Positions 1 to 8,303 of a stretch of 22,032 nucleotides of DNA are shown here, piece after piece. Source of the stretch: Bacteroidota bacterium. Its GTDB lineage: Bacteria > Bacteroidota > Bacteroidia > Chitinophagales > Chitinophagaceae. Numbering within the stretch: the first letter of the stretch is position 1; each line of letters starts with the position of its first letter. Below the pieces are notes generated by a model that saw nothing but the letters and a program-made list of their open reading frames with translations, did not search any database and was not told where the DNA came from. The position numbers and the translations under genes were made by a program. The DNA is taken from NCBI GenBank assembly GCA_023415275.1, contig JAEZLJ010000177.1, positions 1-22,032 of the forward strand, read 5' to 3'.

Positions 1-1118
1 GATTAAACAAGATCATTTCCATAGACGAACGCAACCTGCAGGTGACCACCGAGCCAGGAGTGATCACAGAAGTGCTGCAGGATGCCGTGAAGGAGAGAGG
101 ATTATTTTATCCTCCTGACCCAAGCAGCAGGGGCTCCTGCATGATTGGTGGTAACATAGCCGAGAACAGTGGAGGTCCTAAGGCCGTAAAGTATGGCGTG
201 GTCAAAGATTATGTGCTGAACCTGGAGGTGGTGTTGCCCACAGGCGAGATTATGTGGACAGGCGCCAATGTACTGAAGAATGCCACGGGATACAACCTGA
301 CGCAGCTGATGGTGGGCAGTGAAGGAACATTGGGAATAGTAACCAAAGCTGTATTAAAGCTGATCCCACTGCCTAAATATGATCTGCTGATGCTGGTGCC
401 TTTTAAAAATGCAGAAAATGCATGTGCGGCAGTTAGCTCCATATTTACCGCAGGGTACACACCCAGCGCCATGGAATTTATGGAAAGGGATGCCCTTGAT
501 TGGGTGATGCGTTTTGTTGATAACAGCATTGTGCAGATAGAGGATGGGATAGAAGCTCATTTACTAATAGAGGTAGATGGCAACGATGTGGAGGTGTTAA
601 TGAAGGAAATGGAAGGCATTTCAGAAATAGTAATGGGTTTTGACTGCGGAGAGATATTATTTGCAGAAGATGCGCAACAGAAGGCTGAACTTTGGAAGCT
701 GCGTCGCCGGGTAGGAGAGGCTGTGAAGTCGCATTCCATCTATAAAGAAGAAGATACTGTTGTTCCCAGGGCAGAGCTTCCGGCATTATTGAAAGGTGTA
801 AAGGAAATAGGCAAGAAGTATGGGTTCCATTCTGTGTGTTACGGTCATGCAGGTGATGGCAATTTACACGTGAATATTATCAGGGGTGAGTTGAGTGAAG
901 AGCAATGGAAGGGATCATTAAAAACAGGGATCAGGGAAATATTTTTGCTGGTCAAGGAACTGGGAGGAACTATTAGCGGGGAGCATGGAGTGGGCCTGGT
1001 GCAGAAAGAATATTTGCCTATCGTGTTTGATGAAATGCAAATGCAGATCATGAAGCAGATCAAAAAGGTATTTGACCCCAACAATATTCTGAATGCCGGA
1101 AAAATTTTCGATGCCTGA
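1..1118 (+). CDS. FAD-linked oxidase, GlcD / D-lactate dehydrogenase type (5' end outside window)
   Basis: This flavoprotein probably oxidises a 2-hydroxyacid such as glycolate or D-lactate and passes electrons to the respiratory chain. The reading frame is open from base 3, and the upstream codons (reading LNKIISIDERNLQ) are typical of the start of the FAD_binding_4 fold, so the GTG at 42 is not the real start. About 371 residues are visible of a family usually 460-480 long. The second half of the PCMH FAD-binding domain is seen (PSSRGSCMIGGNIAENSGG, then the GSEGTLGIVT stretch), followed by the FAD-oxidase C domain with its GHAGDGNLH and GEHGVG signatures and the usual C-terminal FDPNNILNAGKIF. 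Family assignment is secure; the exact substrate is not. No iron-sulfur GlcF partner is in view downstream. Confidence 0.93.
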   Translation, partial: LNKIISIDERNLQVTTEPGVITEVLQDAVKERGLFYPPDPSSRGSCMIGGNIAENSGGPKAVKYGVVKDYVLNLEVVLPTGEIMWTGANVLKNATGYNLTQLMVGSEGTLGIVTKAVLKLIPLPKYDLLMLVPFKNAENACAAVSSIFTAGYTPSAMEFMERDALDWVMRFVDNSIVQIEDGIEAHLLIEVDGNDVEVLMKEMEGISEIVMGFDCGEILFAEDAQQKAELWKLRRRVGEAVKSHSIYKEEDTVVPRAELPALLKGVKEIGKKYGFHSVCYGHAGDGNLHVNIIRGELSEEQWKGSLKTGIREIFLLVKELGGTISGEHGVGLVQKEYLPIVFDEMQMQIMKQIKKVFDPNNILNAGKIFDA

Positions 1119-1206
1119 CAGGAATGCAGCAGGAAGTGATCTGGTAATGTCTTAATATACAATACAGTAACAGGTATTTACCCTTATGGCTTATAAAACT
1201 CAGTTA

Positions 1207-1785
1207 ATGAAAAAACTAAGTGTCTTGTTGTTCCTGATCTCTATTTCCCAGGTAGTTCTTTCGCAGGATACTGAGGCTGATACGGGTAAGAAGGGTTTTC
1301 AAAAAGAAAAGCTTTTTGTGGGTGGTAATTTTGGGCTATCTCTTGGCACCTACACATTGATCAATATCTCACCACAGGTGGGCTACCGTTTTACTGATTA
1401 TTTTGCTGCCGGTGTGGGTATCAATGCACAATATGTGAGCACCAAAGAAAGGTTCTCTAACGGCAATCCCTATTGGAAAACCTCCCAGGGAGTGGCCGGC
1501 CTGAATATCTTTGGACGTGTATATCCCATTCAGCAAATTATGATACAGGTGCAGCCCGAGGCTAACTATGTGTTTGGCAAACAGACCTATTATAGCCCCA
1601 CACTGCAGGAGTATAAGATGGATGCTGTGATCGTTCCCAGCTTATTGCTGGGAGGTGGAGCCGTGTTCCCTTCAGGCAGAGGAGCTTTTATAGCTTCAGT
1701 ATTTTATGATGTATTGCAGGATAAGAACTCGCCTTATGGGGCCAGGCCCTTTTACACCTTTGGTTATAATATTGGATTACATTAA
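1207..1785 (+). CDS. Small outer-membrane beta-barrel protein (OmpX/PorT-like)
   Basis: A protein of about 192 residues with a clear signal peptide (MKKLSVLLFLISISQVVLSQ, cleavage after the SQ typical of Bacteroidota). It is followed by alternating hydrophobic/aromatic strands (GGNFGLSLGTYTLINISPQVGYRF, GVGINAQYV, VQPEANYVFG, FIASVFYDVLQ) and a C-terminal aromatic-rich strand (FYTFGYNIGLH). This fits a small 8-stranded outer-membrane beta-barrel of the PorT/OmpX kind. I prefer the ATG at 1207 over that at 1186 because it places the lysines directly before the hydrophobic core. The stop codon lies in a TTAA shared with the convergent LOG gene. Specific function is unknown. Confidence 0.8.
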   Translation: MKKLSVLLFLISISQVVLSQDTEADTGKKGFQKEKLFVGGNFGLSLGTYTLINISPQVGYRFTDYFAAGVGINAQYVSTKERFSNGNPYWKTSQGVAGLNIFGRVYPIQQIMIQVQPEANYVFGKQTYYSPTLQEYKMDAVIVPSLLLGGGAVFPSGRGAFIASVFYDVLQDKNSPYGARPFYTFGYNIGLH

Positions 1786-2324
1786 TCCAGGTGCTGCAAA
1801 AAGTCTGCAGGCTCATTCATTATGGTCATCATAGTATCAACGCCCCCGTATAAAAAGCCCTCCTTTTCAAGGTGATGCATATGATTTAATAAGGGATTAT
1901 AAAAACCAGCGGTGTTTAGAATGAAGATCTTTTTATCATGAATGGAAAGCTGGTTCCAGGTAACTATTTCAAATAATTCGTCTAGTGTGCCAAAGCCACC
2001 GGGTAGGATAATAGCTGCATCGCAAAGCTCATATAGTTTTCTTTTTCGTATGTGCATATCCTCTACTACCATCAATTCACTGATGTTGTCATGCTGATGT
2101 TCCCAGCCCACAAGCACCTGCGGTATGACACCGCGAACAATACCACCCTGCGCCATTACGGTATCTGCCACAACACCCATGATACCATTCTTGCCCCCGC
2201 CGTATATCAATTCCAGTTTTCTCTCAGCCAGTATTTCTGCCATCATACGGGCATGCTCCACGTACAATTTGTTGTTCCCTATTTTTGATCCGCAGAAGAT
2301 AGCCACTTTGTTAATCTTGCTCAT
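1782..2324 (-). CDS. LOG-family nucleotide 5'-monophosphate phosphoribohydrolase
   Basis: A 180-residue Rossmann-fold enzyme of the LOG (formerly 'lysine decarboxylase-like', TIGR00730) family, which removes ribose 5-phosphate from nucleoside monophosphates; plant and some bacterial members activate cytokinins this way. Seen in the sequence: IFCGS near residue 10, YGGGKNGIMG at 41-50, the MHIRKRK stretch at 90-96 and the diagnostic PGGFGTLDE at 108-116. The frame is open upstream to 2417, but the extra 31 residues are not family-like and would run into the divergent transporter start. MSKINKVAIFCGS at 2324 gives the usual family length. The annotation as true lysine decarboxylase would be wrong. 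Natural substrate in this organism is unknown. Confidence 0.9.
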   Translation of the reverse strand: MSKINKVAIFCGSKIGNNKLYVEHARMMAEILAERKLELIYGGGKNGIMGVVADTVMAQGGIVRGVIPQVLVGWEHQHDNISELMVVEDMHIRKRKLYELCDAAIILPGGFGTLDELFEIVTWNQLSIHDKKIFILNTAGFYNPLLNHMHHLEKEGFLYGGVDTMMTIMNEPADFLQHLD

Positions 2325-2358
2325 TGCATTGTGTTTGGAGGCAAAAGGAATACAAATT

Positions 2359-2391
2359 TTTCTATCTTCAAAAATTACAATCGTAATCTTG
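2359..2391 (+). promoter_or_regulatory. Weak candidate promoter for the symporter gene
   Basis: TTTC at 2359-2362 and TAATCTTG at 2384-2391 are 21 bp apart and resemble the Bacteroidota -33 TTTG / -7 TAnnTTTG pattern, with one mismatch in each box. The -7 box ends 24 bp before the ATG at 2416, a spacing similar to the better grpE and peroxiredoxin candidates in this window. This is a pattern match only. Confidence 0.28.
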
Positions 2392-2415
2392 CACCTGTTC
2401 ATAAAAAGATAAAGC

Positions 2416-3975
2416 ATGAATTCTGCTGTACTGTTATCCTTTGTCGTGGCCTATTTTGTCATCCTGTTAGTAGTTGCCTATTTCACCTCCCGCAATTCGA
2501 ACAATGAATCATTTTTCATTGGTAATAAAAATTCCAACTGGATGCTGGTGGCTTTTGGAATGATAGGTACATCACTGAGCGGGGTCACGTTTGTATCAGT
2601 ACCAGGAACAGTTGGATCTGCGGCCTTTTCCTATGGCCAGGTGGTGATAGGTTACTTACTGGGCTATTTTGTGATTGCCTTTGTGTTATTGCCTCTTTAT
2701 TATCGCCTCAACCTGACATCTATATATAATTACCTGGAGCATCGTTTTGGGATCACTTCCTATAAAACAGGTGCGCTTTTCTTTATCATTTCCAGGACAC
2801 TGGGAGCCACGGCCAGGCTATACCTGGTGATCAATGTGCTACAGATCTTTATACTGAAGGACCTGGGCATCAGCTTTGGGCTTACCACCTTCATCATACT
2901 TTTAATGATCTTGCTGTATACTTTTGAAGGAGGGGTTAAGACCATAGTTTATACTGATACTTTGCAAACCACCTTCATGCTTTTAGGCCTGGTGGTTTGT
3001 ATGATCTACATTATGAGCAACATGAACCATTCTGTGGGTTCTACATTAGCGGAATTGGGTAAGGCAGACCTGACAAAGATCTTCAACTTCGATACCAACT
3101 CTTCAGGCTTTTTCCTGAAAAGCATACTGGGAGGCATGTTCATAACCATTGGAATGACAGGGCTTGACCAGGAGATGATGCAGAAGAACATCAGTGTGAA
3201 GACCTTAAAAGACTCTCAAAAGAACATGATCACCTTCAGTGTCATCATGGTGGTCGTAAATTTCTTATTTCTTTTATTGGGGGGCGTATTATTCCTTTAT
3301 GGGAAAGCTAATAATGTGGTAGTGCCTGGAGATGATCTGTTCCCGACAATTGCTTTGAAAGGATATATGCCGGCAGCGATTTCTATCATTTTTATTATTG
3401 GGTTGATATCTGCCTTGTTTCCAAGTGCAGATGGAGCGCTTACAGCACTTACCTCTTCTTTTTGCATAGATATATTAGGCCTAAAAAGACGGGATGACCT
3501 TTCTGAAAAGCAAAAGAAAAGAACAAGGCTTACAGTTCACATCACTTTTGCCGCCATATTTTTCTTAATCGTAATGGGCTTTAAATTGATGGACAGTAAG
3601 TCCATTATCGATATCATTCTCAAAGTTGCTGGCTTCACTTATGGGCCATTGCTGGGTCTATTTGCTTTTGGTATCCTTACCAACAGAAAGGTGAATGACA
3701 GGTTGGCTTTATATGTGTGCCTGCTGGCACCCCTCCTGATCCTGGGGATTGATTTTGTAAACAATATTGGATGGTGGCAGAAGCAGGTGAATATTGAAGG
3801 AGCCTGGGTGGATGGTGTGAAGTCTTTATCCCAATCAATATTTGGTAACTTTAAAATAGGAACTGAACTATTGATCTATAACGGGATACTGACCTACCTG
3901 GGATTATATTTAATTTCAAAACCTCAACCTGTTTCAAGAGAAGTTAAAACCATTCTTGAGCATGGAGCTTATTAA
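2416..3975 (+). CDS. Sodium:solute symporter (SSS family)
   Basis: A 519-residue polytopic inner-membrane protein with about 13 hydrophobic segments, belonging to the SSS family (relatives include PutP, PanF and SGLT). Family marks include the N-terminal SFVVAYFVILLVVAYFTSR helix followed by SFFIGNKNSNW, the GMIGTSLSGVTFVSVPG segment of the first core helix, the AR-rich LGATARLYLV region, EGGVKTIVYTDTLQ, and the sodium-site helix ISALFPSADGALTALTSSF. It should couple sodium influx to uptake of a small solute; the substrate cannot be told from sequence alone. The 3' end overlaps the O-methyltransferase start by 14 bp, so the two are likely co-translated. Confidence 0.92.
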   Translation: MNSAVLLSFVVAYFVILLVVAYFTSRNSNNESFFIGNKNSNWMLVAFGMIGTSLSGVTFVSVPGTVGSAAFSYGQVVIGYLLGYFVIAFVLLPLYYRLNLTSIYNYLEHRFGITSYKTGALFFIISRTLGATARLYLVINVLQIFILKDLGISFGLTTFIILLMILLYTFEGGVKTIVYTDTLQTTFMLLGLVVCMIYIMSNMNHSVGSTLAELGKADLTKIFNFDTNSSGFFLKSILGGMFITIGMTGLDQEMMQKNISVKTLKDSQKNMITFSVIMVVVNFLFLLLGGVLFLYGKANNVVVPGDDLFPTIALKGYMPAAISIIFIIGLISALFPSADGALTALTSSFCIDILGLKRRDDLSEKQKKRTRLTVHITFAAIFFLIVMGFKLMDSKSIIDIILKVAGFTYGPLLGLFAFGILTNRKVNDRLALYVCLLAPLLILGIDFVNNIGWWQKQVNIEGAWVDGVKSLSQSIFGNFKIGTELLIYNGILTYLGLYLISKPQPVSREVKTILEHGAY

Positions 3976-4603
3976 TCCATTGGTTCAAAGCTATGCAGAG
4001 AATTATACCTCAGCTGAAGATGATCTATTAAAAGAGATCGCAGCATTTACTTATAAGAGCCATCAGAAATCGCACATGCTTAGTGGCCATATACAGGGTA
4101 AGTTCCTGGAAATGGTAAGCCATATGATAAAGCCCCGGCGCATTTTGGAGATAGGAACCTTTACAGGCTATAGTGCGCTTTGCCTTGCCAAAGGACTTCG
4201 AAAAGATGGTTTATTGCATACCCTGGAGCTGAGAGAAGAGGATGCAACGACTGCCAGGAGCTATTTTGGCCGATCTTTTTTTAAGGATCAAATAATTTTA
4301 CATATCGGTGATGCGTTAGAACTAATCGGTGAAATAGATGAATCGTGGGATTTGGTTTTTATTGATGCCGATAAGGAAAATTATATCAACTATTTTAACC
4401 TGGTTTTGCCCAAACTAAAGCCAAACGGCTTTATTTTAGCGGATAATGTGCTCTTTCACGGGCAGGTTTTAGAAGAACCTGTAAAGGGTAAGAATGCCAA
4501 AGCTATTCAGGCTTTTAATGATTATGTGGCAGGAAGGGATGACGTGGAAAGAATGATGTTGCCGCTTCGTGATGGATTGTACCTGATAAGGAAATTGCAC
4601 TGA
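3962..4603 (+). CDS. SAM-dependent O-methyltransferase (COG4122, caffeoyl-CoA OMT type)
   Basis: A 213-residue cytoplasmic class I methyltransferase. Motif I is ILEIGTFTGYSA (about residues 61-72), and the metal-site motifs are FIDADKENY (D135, D137) and ADNVLFHG (D161, N162), as in cation-dependent catechol-type O-methyltransferases. The ATG at 3962 fits better than the TTG at 3956. It starts inside the symporter gene, overlapping it by 14 bp, which suggests translational coupling. The family acts on hydroxyl groups of small molecules, often catechols or acyl-CoAs; the substrate here is not predictable. Bacterial tRNA-modifying relatives (TrmR) of the same fold cannot be excluded. Confidence 0.9.
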   Translation: MELINPLVQSYAENYTSAEDDLLKEIAAFTYKSHQKSHMLSGHIQGKFLEMVSHMIKPRRILEIGTFTGYSALCLAKGLRKDGLLHTLELREEDATTARSYFGRSFFKDQIILHIGDALELIGEIDESWDLVFIDADKENYINYFNLVLPKLKPNGFILADNVLFHGQVLEEPVKGKNAKAIQAFNDYVAGRDDVERMMLPLRDGLYLIRKLH

Positions 4604-4681
4604 TTACATTATCCTTGTGACAAGCAAGATATAGCTAAAACAGTATTGATTTTAGTATTGTAAGGAAACCAAAGAAATCCA

Positions 4682-5902
4682 ATGAAAAAGCTTTCCATTT
4701 TTATTTTCTTCCTTTTCTCTGGCAGCATCCTGTTTGCCCAGTCTTCCGATGTTATTCAAAAGTATATAGATACTTATAAGGATATTGCCATTGAAGAAAT
4801 GAATCGTACAGGTGTGCCTGCTGCTATTACCCTGGCCCAGGGTATTCATGAAACCAGCGCAGGCCAGAGCGACCTGGTTAGGAAGTCAAATAATCATTTT
4901 GGAATTAAATGCAAAGCCGAATGGTCGGGCCCAAGTGTAAGCCATGATGATGACGCCCGTGGCGAATGTTTTAGAAAATATGATGATCCCCTTGATTCCT
5001 ATAAGGACCATTCAGATTTTTTAAGGACAAGATCGCATTATGCTTTTCTTTTCAAGTTGGATCCTACAGATTATGAGGCCTGGGCCTATGGATTGAAAAA
5101 GGCAGGGTATGCCACCAATCCACGGTATCCACAGATACTGATTAAACTGATCAGGGATTATAACCTGGAGGACTATACGCTGATTGCCCTGAATCGGAAG
5201 ACGGATAATAACAATGTATCATTGGTCAATAATACGGTCAATAAGCAGGAGCGCCAGACAATACCTGCGGTAAGCATTGAATCCGTGCCATCCGTTCAAT
5301 ATCCCTCCGGACTGTTTAAGATCAATGAGACCAAAGTGATTTTCATTCCCAAGGGCACTTCTTATTTAAAGATTGCAGATGAGAATGACATCTCTTTGGC
5401 AAGATTATTCGAATTCAACGACCTGCATTCATCATTGGATATAGCCCAGGTAGATCAACTGCTTTTTCTTCAGCGCAAGAGGAAAAAGGGTGCTAATGAA
5501 TACCATATTGTATTGCAGGGTGAAACCTTGCATGACATTTCTCAAAATGAAGGAATCAGGCTGGAAAGCCTTTTAGAATACAACTTTCTGAAGTATGGCA
5601 TGCAGCCGATGGCAGGAGAAAAATTATACCTTCAAAACGAAGCACCTGCTATGCCCCAATTGATTACGGATAATCCTAAGCCTGCACCTTCATACTCTAA
5701 AACTACTGCCCCGGTAGTTGCGATCCCTGAGAATAATTTTGTTTTTCATAAAGTGCAGTCAAAGGAAACTTTATATGCGATCTCCAGGAAGTATGATTGC
5801 TCTGTTGAGGAAATAATAAAGTGGAACGAATTACAATCTAATGATCTAAAGACAGGCCAGCAATTGCGCATCAATAAAAAATCGGCGAATGGTACCAATT
5901 AA
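4682..5902 (+). CDS. Secreted glucosaminidase with LysM repeats
   Basis: A 406-residue exported cell-wall hydrolase. The signal peptide is MKKLSIFIFFLFSGSILFAQ. Residues about 23-165 are a glucosaminidase (GH73) domain, with TLAQGIHETSAGQSDLVRKS carrying the likely catalytic Glu57 and NHFGIKCKAEW following; it should cleave N-acetylglucosaminyl bonds in peptidoglycan. The C-terminal half holds LysM peptidoglycan-binding modules: two clear ones at about 273-317 (YHIVLQGETLHDIS) and 354-399 (FHKVQSKETLYAISRKY), and a degenerate one at about 219-265 (FIPKGTSYLKIADEN). The 3' end overlaps hpt by 14 bp, an unusual pairing of a secreted hydrolase with purine salvage. The likely role is septum or wall remodelling. 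Confidence 0.93.
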   Translation: MKKLSIFIFFLFSGSILFAQSSDVIQKYIDTYKDIAIEEMNRTGVPAAITLAQGIHETSAGQSDLVRKSNNHFGIKCKAEWSGPSVSHDDDARGECFRKYDDPLDSYKDHSDFLRTRSHYAFLFKLDPTDYEAWAYGLKKAGYATNPRYPQILIKLIRDYNLEDYTLIALNRKTDNNNVSLVNNTVNKQERQTIPAVSIESVPSVQYPSGLFKINETKVIFIPKGTSYLKIADENDISLARLFEFNDLHSSLDIAQVDQLLFLQRKRKKGANEYHIVLQGETLHDISQNEGIRLESLLEYNFLKYGMQPMAGEKLYLQNEAPAMPQLITDNPKPAPSYSKTTAPVVAIPENNFVFHKVQSKETLYAISRKYDCSVEEIIKWNELQSNDLKTGQQLRINKKSANGTN

Positions 5903-6431
5903 GCTTCACAACAAATCTTTTGACACTTATTTATCCGAAGAAGACATACAGGCTAAGGTCAGGGACATAGCGAATTCCATCAATAGAGACTACCAGGATA
6001 AGCGGCCATTATTTATCGCTATATTGAATGGTTCCTTCATGTTTGCTGCAGATCTGTTCAAGCACCTGACCATTGATGCTGAGATATGCTTTATAAAGCT
6101 GGCATCTTATAAAGGAATGAAATCAAGTGGTAATATTATCACTGCCATAGGCCTTGACCAGGATGTTTTCGGTCGTGACGTGGTCATTGTGGAAGATATA
6201 GTGGACACGGGAAAAACATTGAATGAATTCTTACCACAGTTGCACCACCAGCAACCAAGGTCACTGGCCATTGCTGCCCTGCTGCATAAACCTGAGGCTA
6301 CCCAGTTTCCATTAACCATCAATTACACTGGCTTTAATATCTCTAACAAGTTTGTAGTGGGCTATGGTTTGGATTATGATGGTTTGGGAAGGAATCTAAA
6401 GGAAATCTACCAGCTGGCAGAAACTGTTTGA
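5889..6431 (+). CDS. hpt: Hypoxanthine phosphoribosyltransferase
   Basis: A 180-residue cytoplasmic purine-salvage enzyme converting hypoxanthine (and usually guanine) plus PRPP to IMP or GMP. The PRPP-binding loop VIVEDIVDTGKTL (about 99-111) with the acidic pair E102-D103 is diagnostic; the ILNGSFMFAADL (45-56) and SYKGMKSSG flexible-loop regions and the C-terminal VVGYGLDYDGLGRNL also match bacterial Hpt. Length is typical. The ATG at 5889 lies within the last 14 bp of the glucosaminidase gene, so translation is probably coupled. The MVPIKLHNKSF start is consistent with homologues that begin a few residues before the first strand. Confidence 0.95.
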   Translation: MVPIKLHNKSFDTYLSEEDIQAKVRDIANSINRDYQDKRPLFIAILNGSFMFAADLFKHLTIDAEICFIKLASYKGMKSSGNIITAIGLDQDVFGRDVVIVEDIVDTGKTLNEFLPQLHHQQPRSLAIAALLHKPEATQFPLTINYTGFNISNKFVVGYGLDYDGLGRNLKEIYQLAETV

Positions 6432-6457
6432 GTTCAGGCGGAAGTTTTGTAGTTTTC
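6427..6457 (+). promoter_or_regulatory. Candidate promoter for the VWA-protein gene
   Basis: TTTG at 6427-6430 and TAGTTTTC at 6450-6457, 19 bp apart, match the Bacteroidota TTTG / TAnnTTTG promoter in 11 of 12 positions if the N positions are counted as free. The -33 box sits on the stop codon region of hpt. The start codon at 6474 would leave a leader of only about 10 bases. Pattern match only. Confidence 0.4.
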
Positions 6458-6473
6458 GACTGAAGAAATTGCC

Positions 6474-8240
6474 TTGAAGCGTTTAATAAATATTGTTTTA
6501 ATTATTATTTGTCCCCTATTTGTCTTTTCACAACGTTATTATGTGAAAGGGAAAGTGAAAGATGAATCTGGAACACCTCTGCAGAATGTAAACATCTATT
6601 TGCATAGCACGGGATACGTGTACAATAGTGGGATGGAAGGCTCCTTTGGTATATTGACCAATAATAAAACTGATACACTAAGTTTTTCCATGGAGGGTTT
6701 TGAAGCCCAAAGGGTGGCTGTCAATGCAGACCAGGATGCCGAAGTGAAACTTAAAAAGGCAGTAGTTAATAAGAGCCGCCAGCCTTATAAATTGGCTTCC
6801 CTCACTCAAAATCTGACAAGAGAATCGCAGCAAAAATGGTTTGCCGGGGACGAGACTTACGCGAGCATCGTAGAGAACCAATTTGTTTCCAGCTTTGACT
6901 ACCCCACTACAGGTCTTACACTAAATGTGGACCGTGCCTCATACAGCAACATTCGCAGGTTCCTGAGTATGAACACCCCTGTTCCACCAGATGCAGTGAG
7001 GATAGAGGAGATGCTGAACTACTTCAATTTTGGTTATACAGAGCCTTCTGCTGATAAGCCTTTTGAAATAAAGACCACGCTTACCCAATGTCCATGGAAT
7101 AAGAATAATCAATTGTTGTTTGCCCAGATCCTGTCTAAAAAGATAGCACTGGATAGCTTGCCTGCCAGTCACCTGGTATTTTTAATAGACATTTCAGGCT
7201 CTATGGATATGCCTAACAGGCTACCTCTATTGAAAGCCGGCTTTAAAGCATTGGTAAATAACCTGAGGGTACAGGATTCTGTTTCGATAGTGGTATATGG
7301 AGGCACTGTAGGTATAGCCCTGCCATCAACGGGTGGTAATGACAAGGATGTCATTTTTAAAGCCATTGACAGCCTGCAGGCTGGAGGATCCACACCGGGA
7401 GAATCTGGTATCAAGCTGGCCTATAGTGTAGCGAGGAATCATTTTATCAAGAGGGGAAATAACAGGATCATCCTTGCAACTGATGGCGACTTTAATGTGG
7501 GATTGAAAAAAGAAGAAGACCTGGAAGAAATGATCTCGCTGCAACGTCAGCAGGGCATCTACCTGACCTGCCTGGGCATAGGTATGGGAAACTATAAAGA
7601 CTCCAAGATTCAGACATTGGCGCAAAGAGGTAATGGCAATTTTGCTTACCTGGATAGCTACATGGAAGCTGAAAAGGTATTGCTTAAAGAGTTTACTCAA
7701 ACATTATATACGGTAGCCGATGACGCTTATTTGAATGTGAAATTTAATCCTGATTACGTAAAAGAATATCGCCTGATAGGTTTCGACAATAAAATGGGCG
7801 CCATTAAGGATGCCAGCTCTATCATTGAAGGAGGTGAAATCGGGTCGGCCTATTCAGCCCTGGTAGCCTTTGAGTTGGTCCCTGTTGCTCCTGTGGCAAA
7901 TCTTTTAGGAAAGAGGATAGATGACCACCTGGTTTCATATGAATTGCAATATAAACTTCCTGACAGCACCAAAATAATGAAGCTGGCAGAAGAGACTCCG
8001 GTTACAATGGTGCCTTTATCTGAATCCTCAAAATGCTACCAGTTTGCCAGTGCTGTGATCATGATGGGAGGGATACTGCGCAATTCAAAGTATTTTAAGG
8101 AAGCTACCTGGAATTCTATTTTGCAGATAGCTGCTAATGCTGTGGACCAGCAAAATTTTTCACAACGCGAATTCCTGACCATTGTTCAGCAGGCAAAGGC
8201 TGTGTATGGTAAGAAAAGAAAACGGGAAAAAACTGAGTGA
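6474..8240 (+). CDS. Secreted VWA-domain protein, YfbK type, with N-terminal carboxypeptidase-regulatory-like domain
   Basis: A 588-residue exported protein. It starts at TTG 6474: an in-frame stop at 6450 and the absence of an ATG leave no better choice, and MKRLINIVLIIICPLFVFSQ is a good signal peptide. Residues about 22-95 are a CarboxypepD_reg-like beta domain (VKGKVKDESGTPLQNVNIYL) of the kind found on SusC-type proteins. Residues about 140-190 match the vWF_A-associated N-terminal region (NVDRASYSNIRRFL, PPDAVRIEEMLNYF). The VWA domain follows with an intact MIDAS: D239-S241-S243 (DISGSM), T307 and D337 (ATDGD). The C-terminal part resembles DUF3520. It probably binds a divalent metal and a protein ligand at the envelope; the partner is unknown. 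It ends at a strong terminator. Confidence 0.9.
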   Translation: MKRLINIVLIIICPLFVFSQRYYVKGKVKDESGTPLQNVNIYLHSTGYVYNSGMEGSFGILTNNKTDTLSFSMEGFEAQRVAVNADQDAEVKLKKAVVNKSRQPYKLASLTQNLTRESQQKWFAGDETYASIVENQFVSSFDYPTTGLTLNVDRASYSNIRRFLSMNTPVPPDAVRIEEMLNYFNFGYTEPSADKPFEIKTTLTQCPWNKNNQLLFAQILSKKIALDSLPASHLVFLIDISGSMDMPNRLPLLKAGFKALVNNLRVQDSVSIVVYGGTVGIALPSTGGNDKDVIFKAIDSLQAGGSTPGESGIKLAYSVARNHFIKRGNNRIILATDGDFNVGLKKEEDLEEMISLQRQQGIYLTCLGIGMGNYKDSKIQTLAQRGNGNFAYLDSYMEAEKVLLKEFTQTLYTVADDAYLNVKFNPDYVKEYRLIGFDNKMGAIKDASSIIEGGEIGSAYSALVAFELVPVAPVANLLGKRIDDHLVSYELQYKLPDSTKIMKLAEETPVTMVPLSESSKCYQFASAVIMMGGILRNSKYFKEATWNSILQIAANAVDQQNFSQREFLTIVQQAKAVYGKKRKREKTE

Positions 8241-8259
8241 GCAAATAAGTTCTTTTTAA

Positions 8260-8282
8260 AAAAGGGGCGATGAGCCCCTTTT
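8260..8282. terminator. Bidirectional intrinsic terminator
   Basis: A 9-bp perfect stem AAAAGGGGC (8260-8268) / GCCCCTTTT (8274-8282) with a 5-base loop GATGA. It lies between the convergent VWA gene (stop 8240) and dnaJ (stop 8304). The plus strand ends in TTTT, and the minus strand reads GCCCC followed by six T, so it can serve both genes. Confidence 0.9.
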
Positions 8283-8303
8283 CATGTTATAATAAATTTA
8301 TCA

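Noticed and set aside
42..1118. GTG at 42 as the true start of the GlcD-like gene
   Set aside because: The frame is open to the window edge and the upstream codons continue the FAD-binding domain.
2325..2417. Longer N-terminus for the LOG protein, starting at 2417
   Set aside because: The additional 31 residues do not look like the family, and the frame merely happens to be open across the divergent promoter region.
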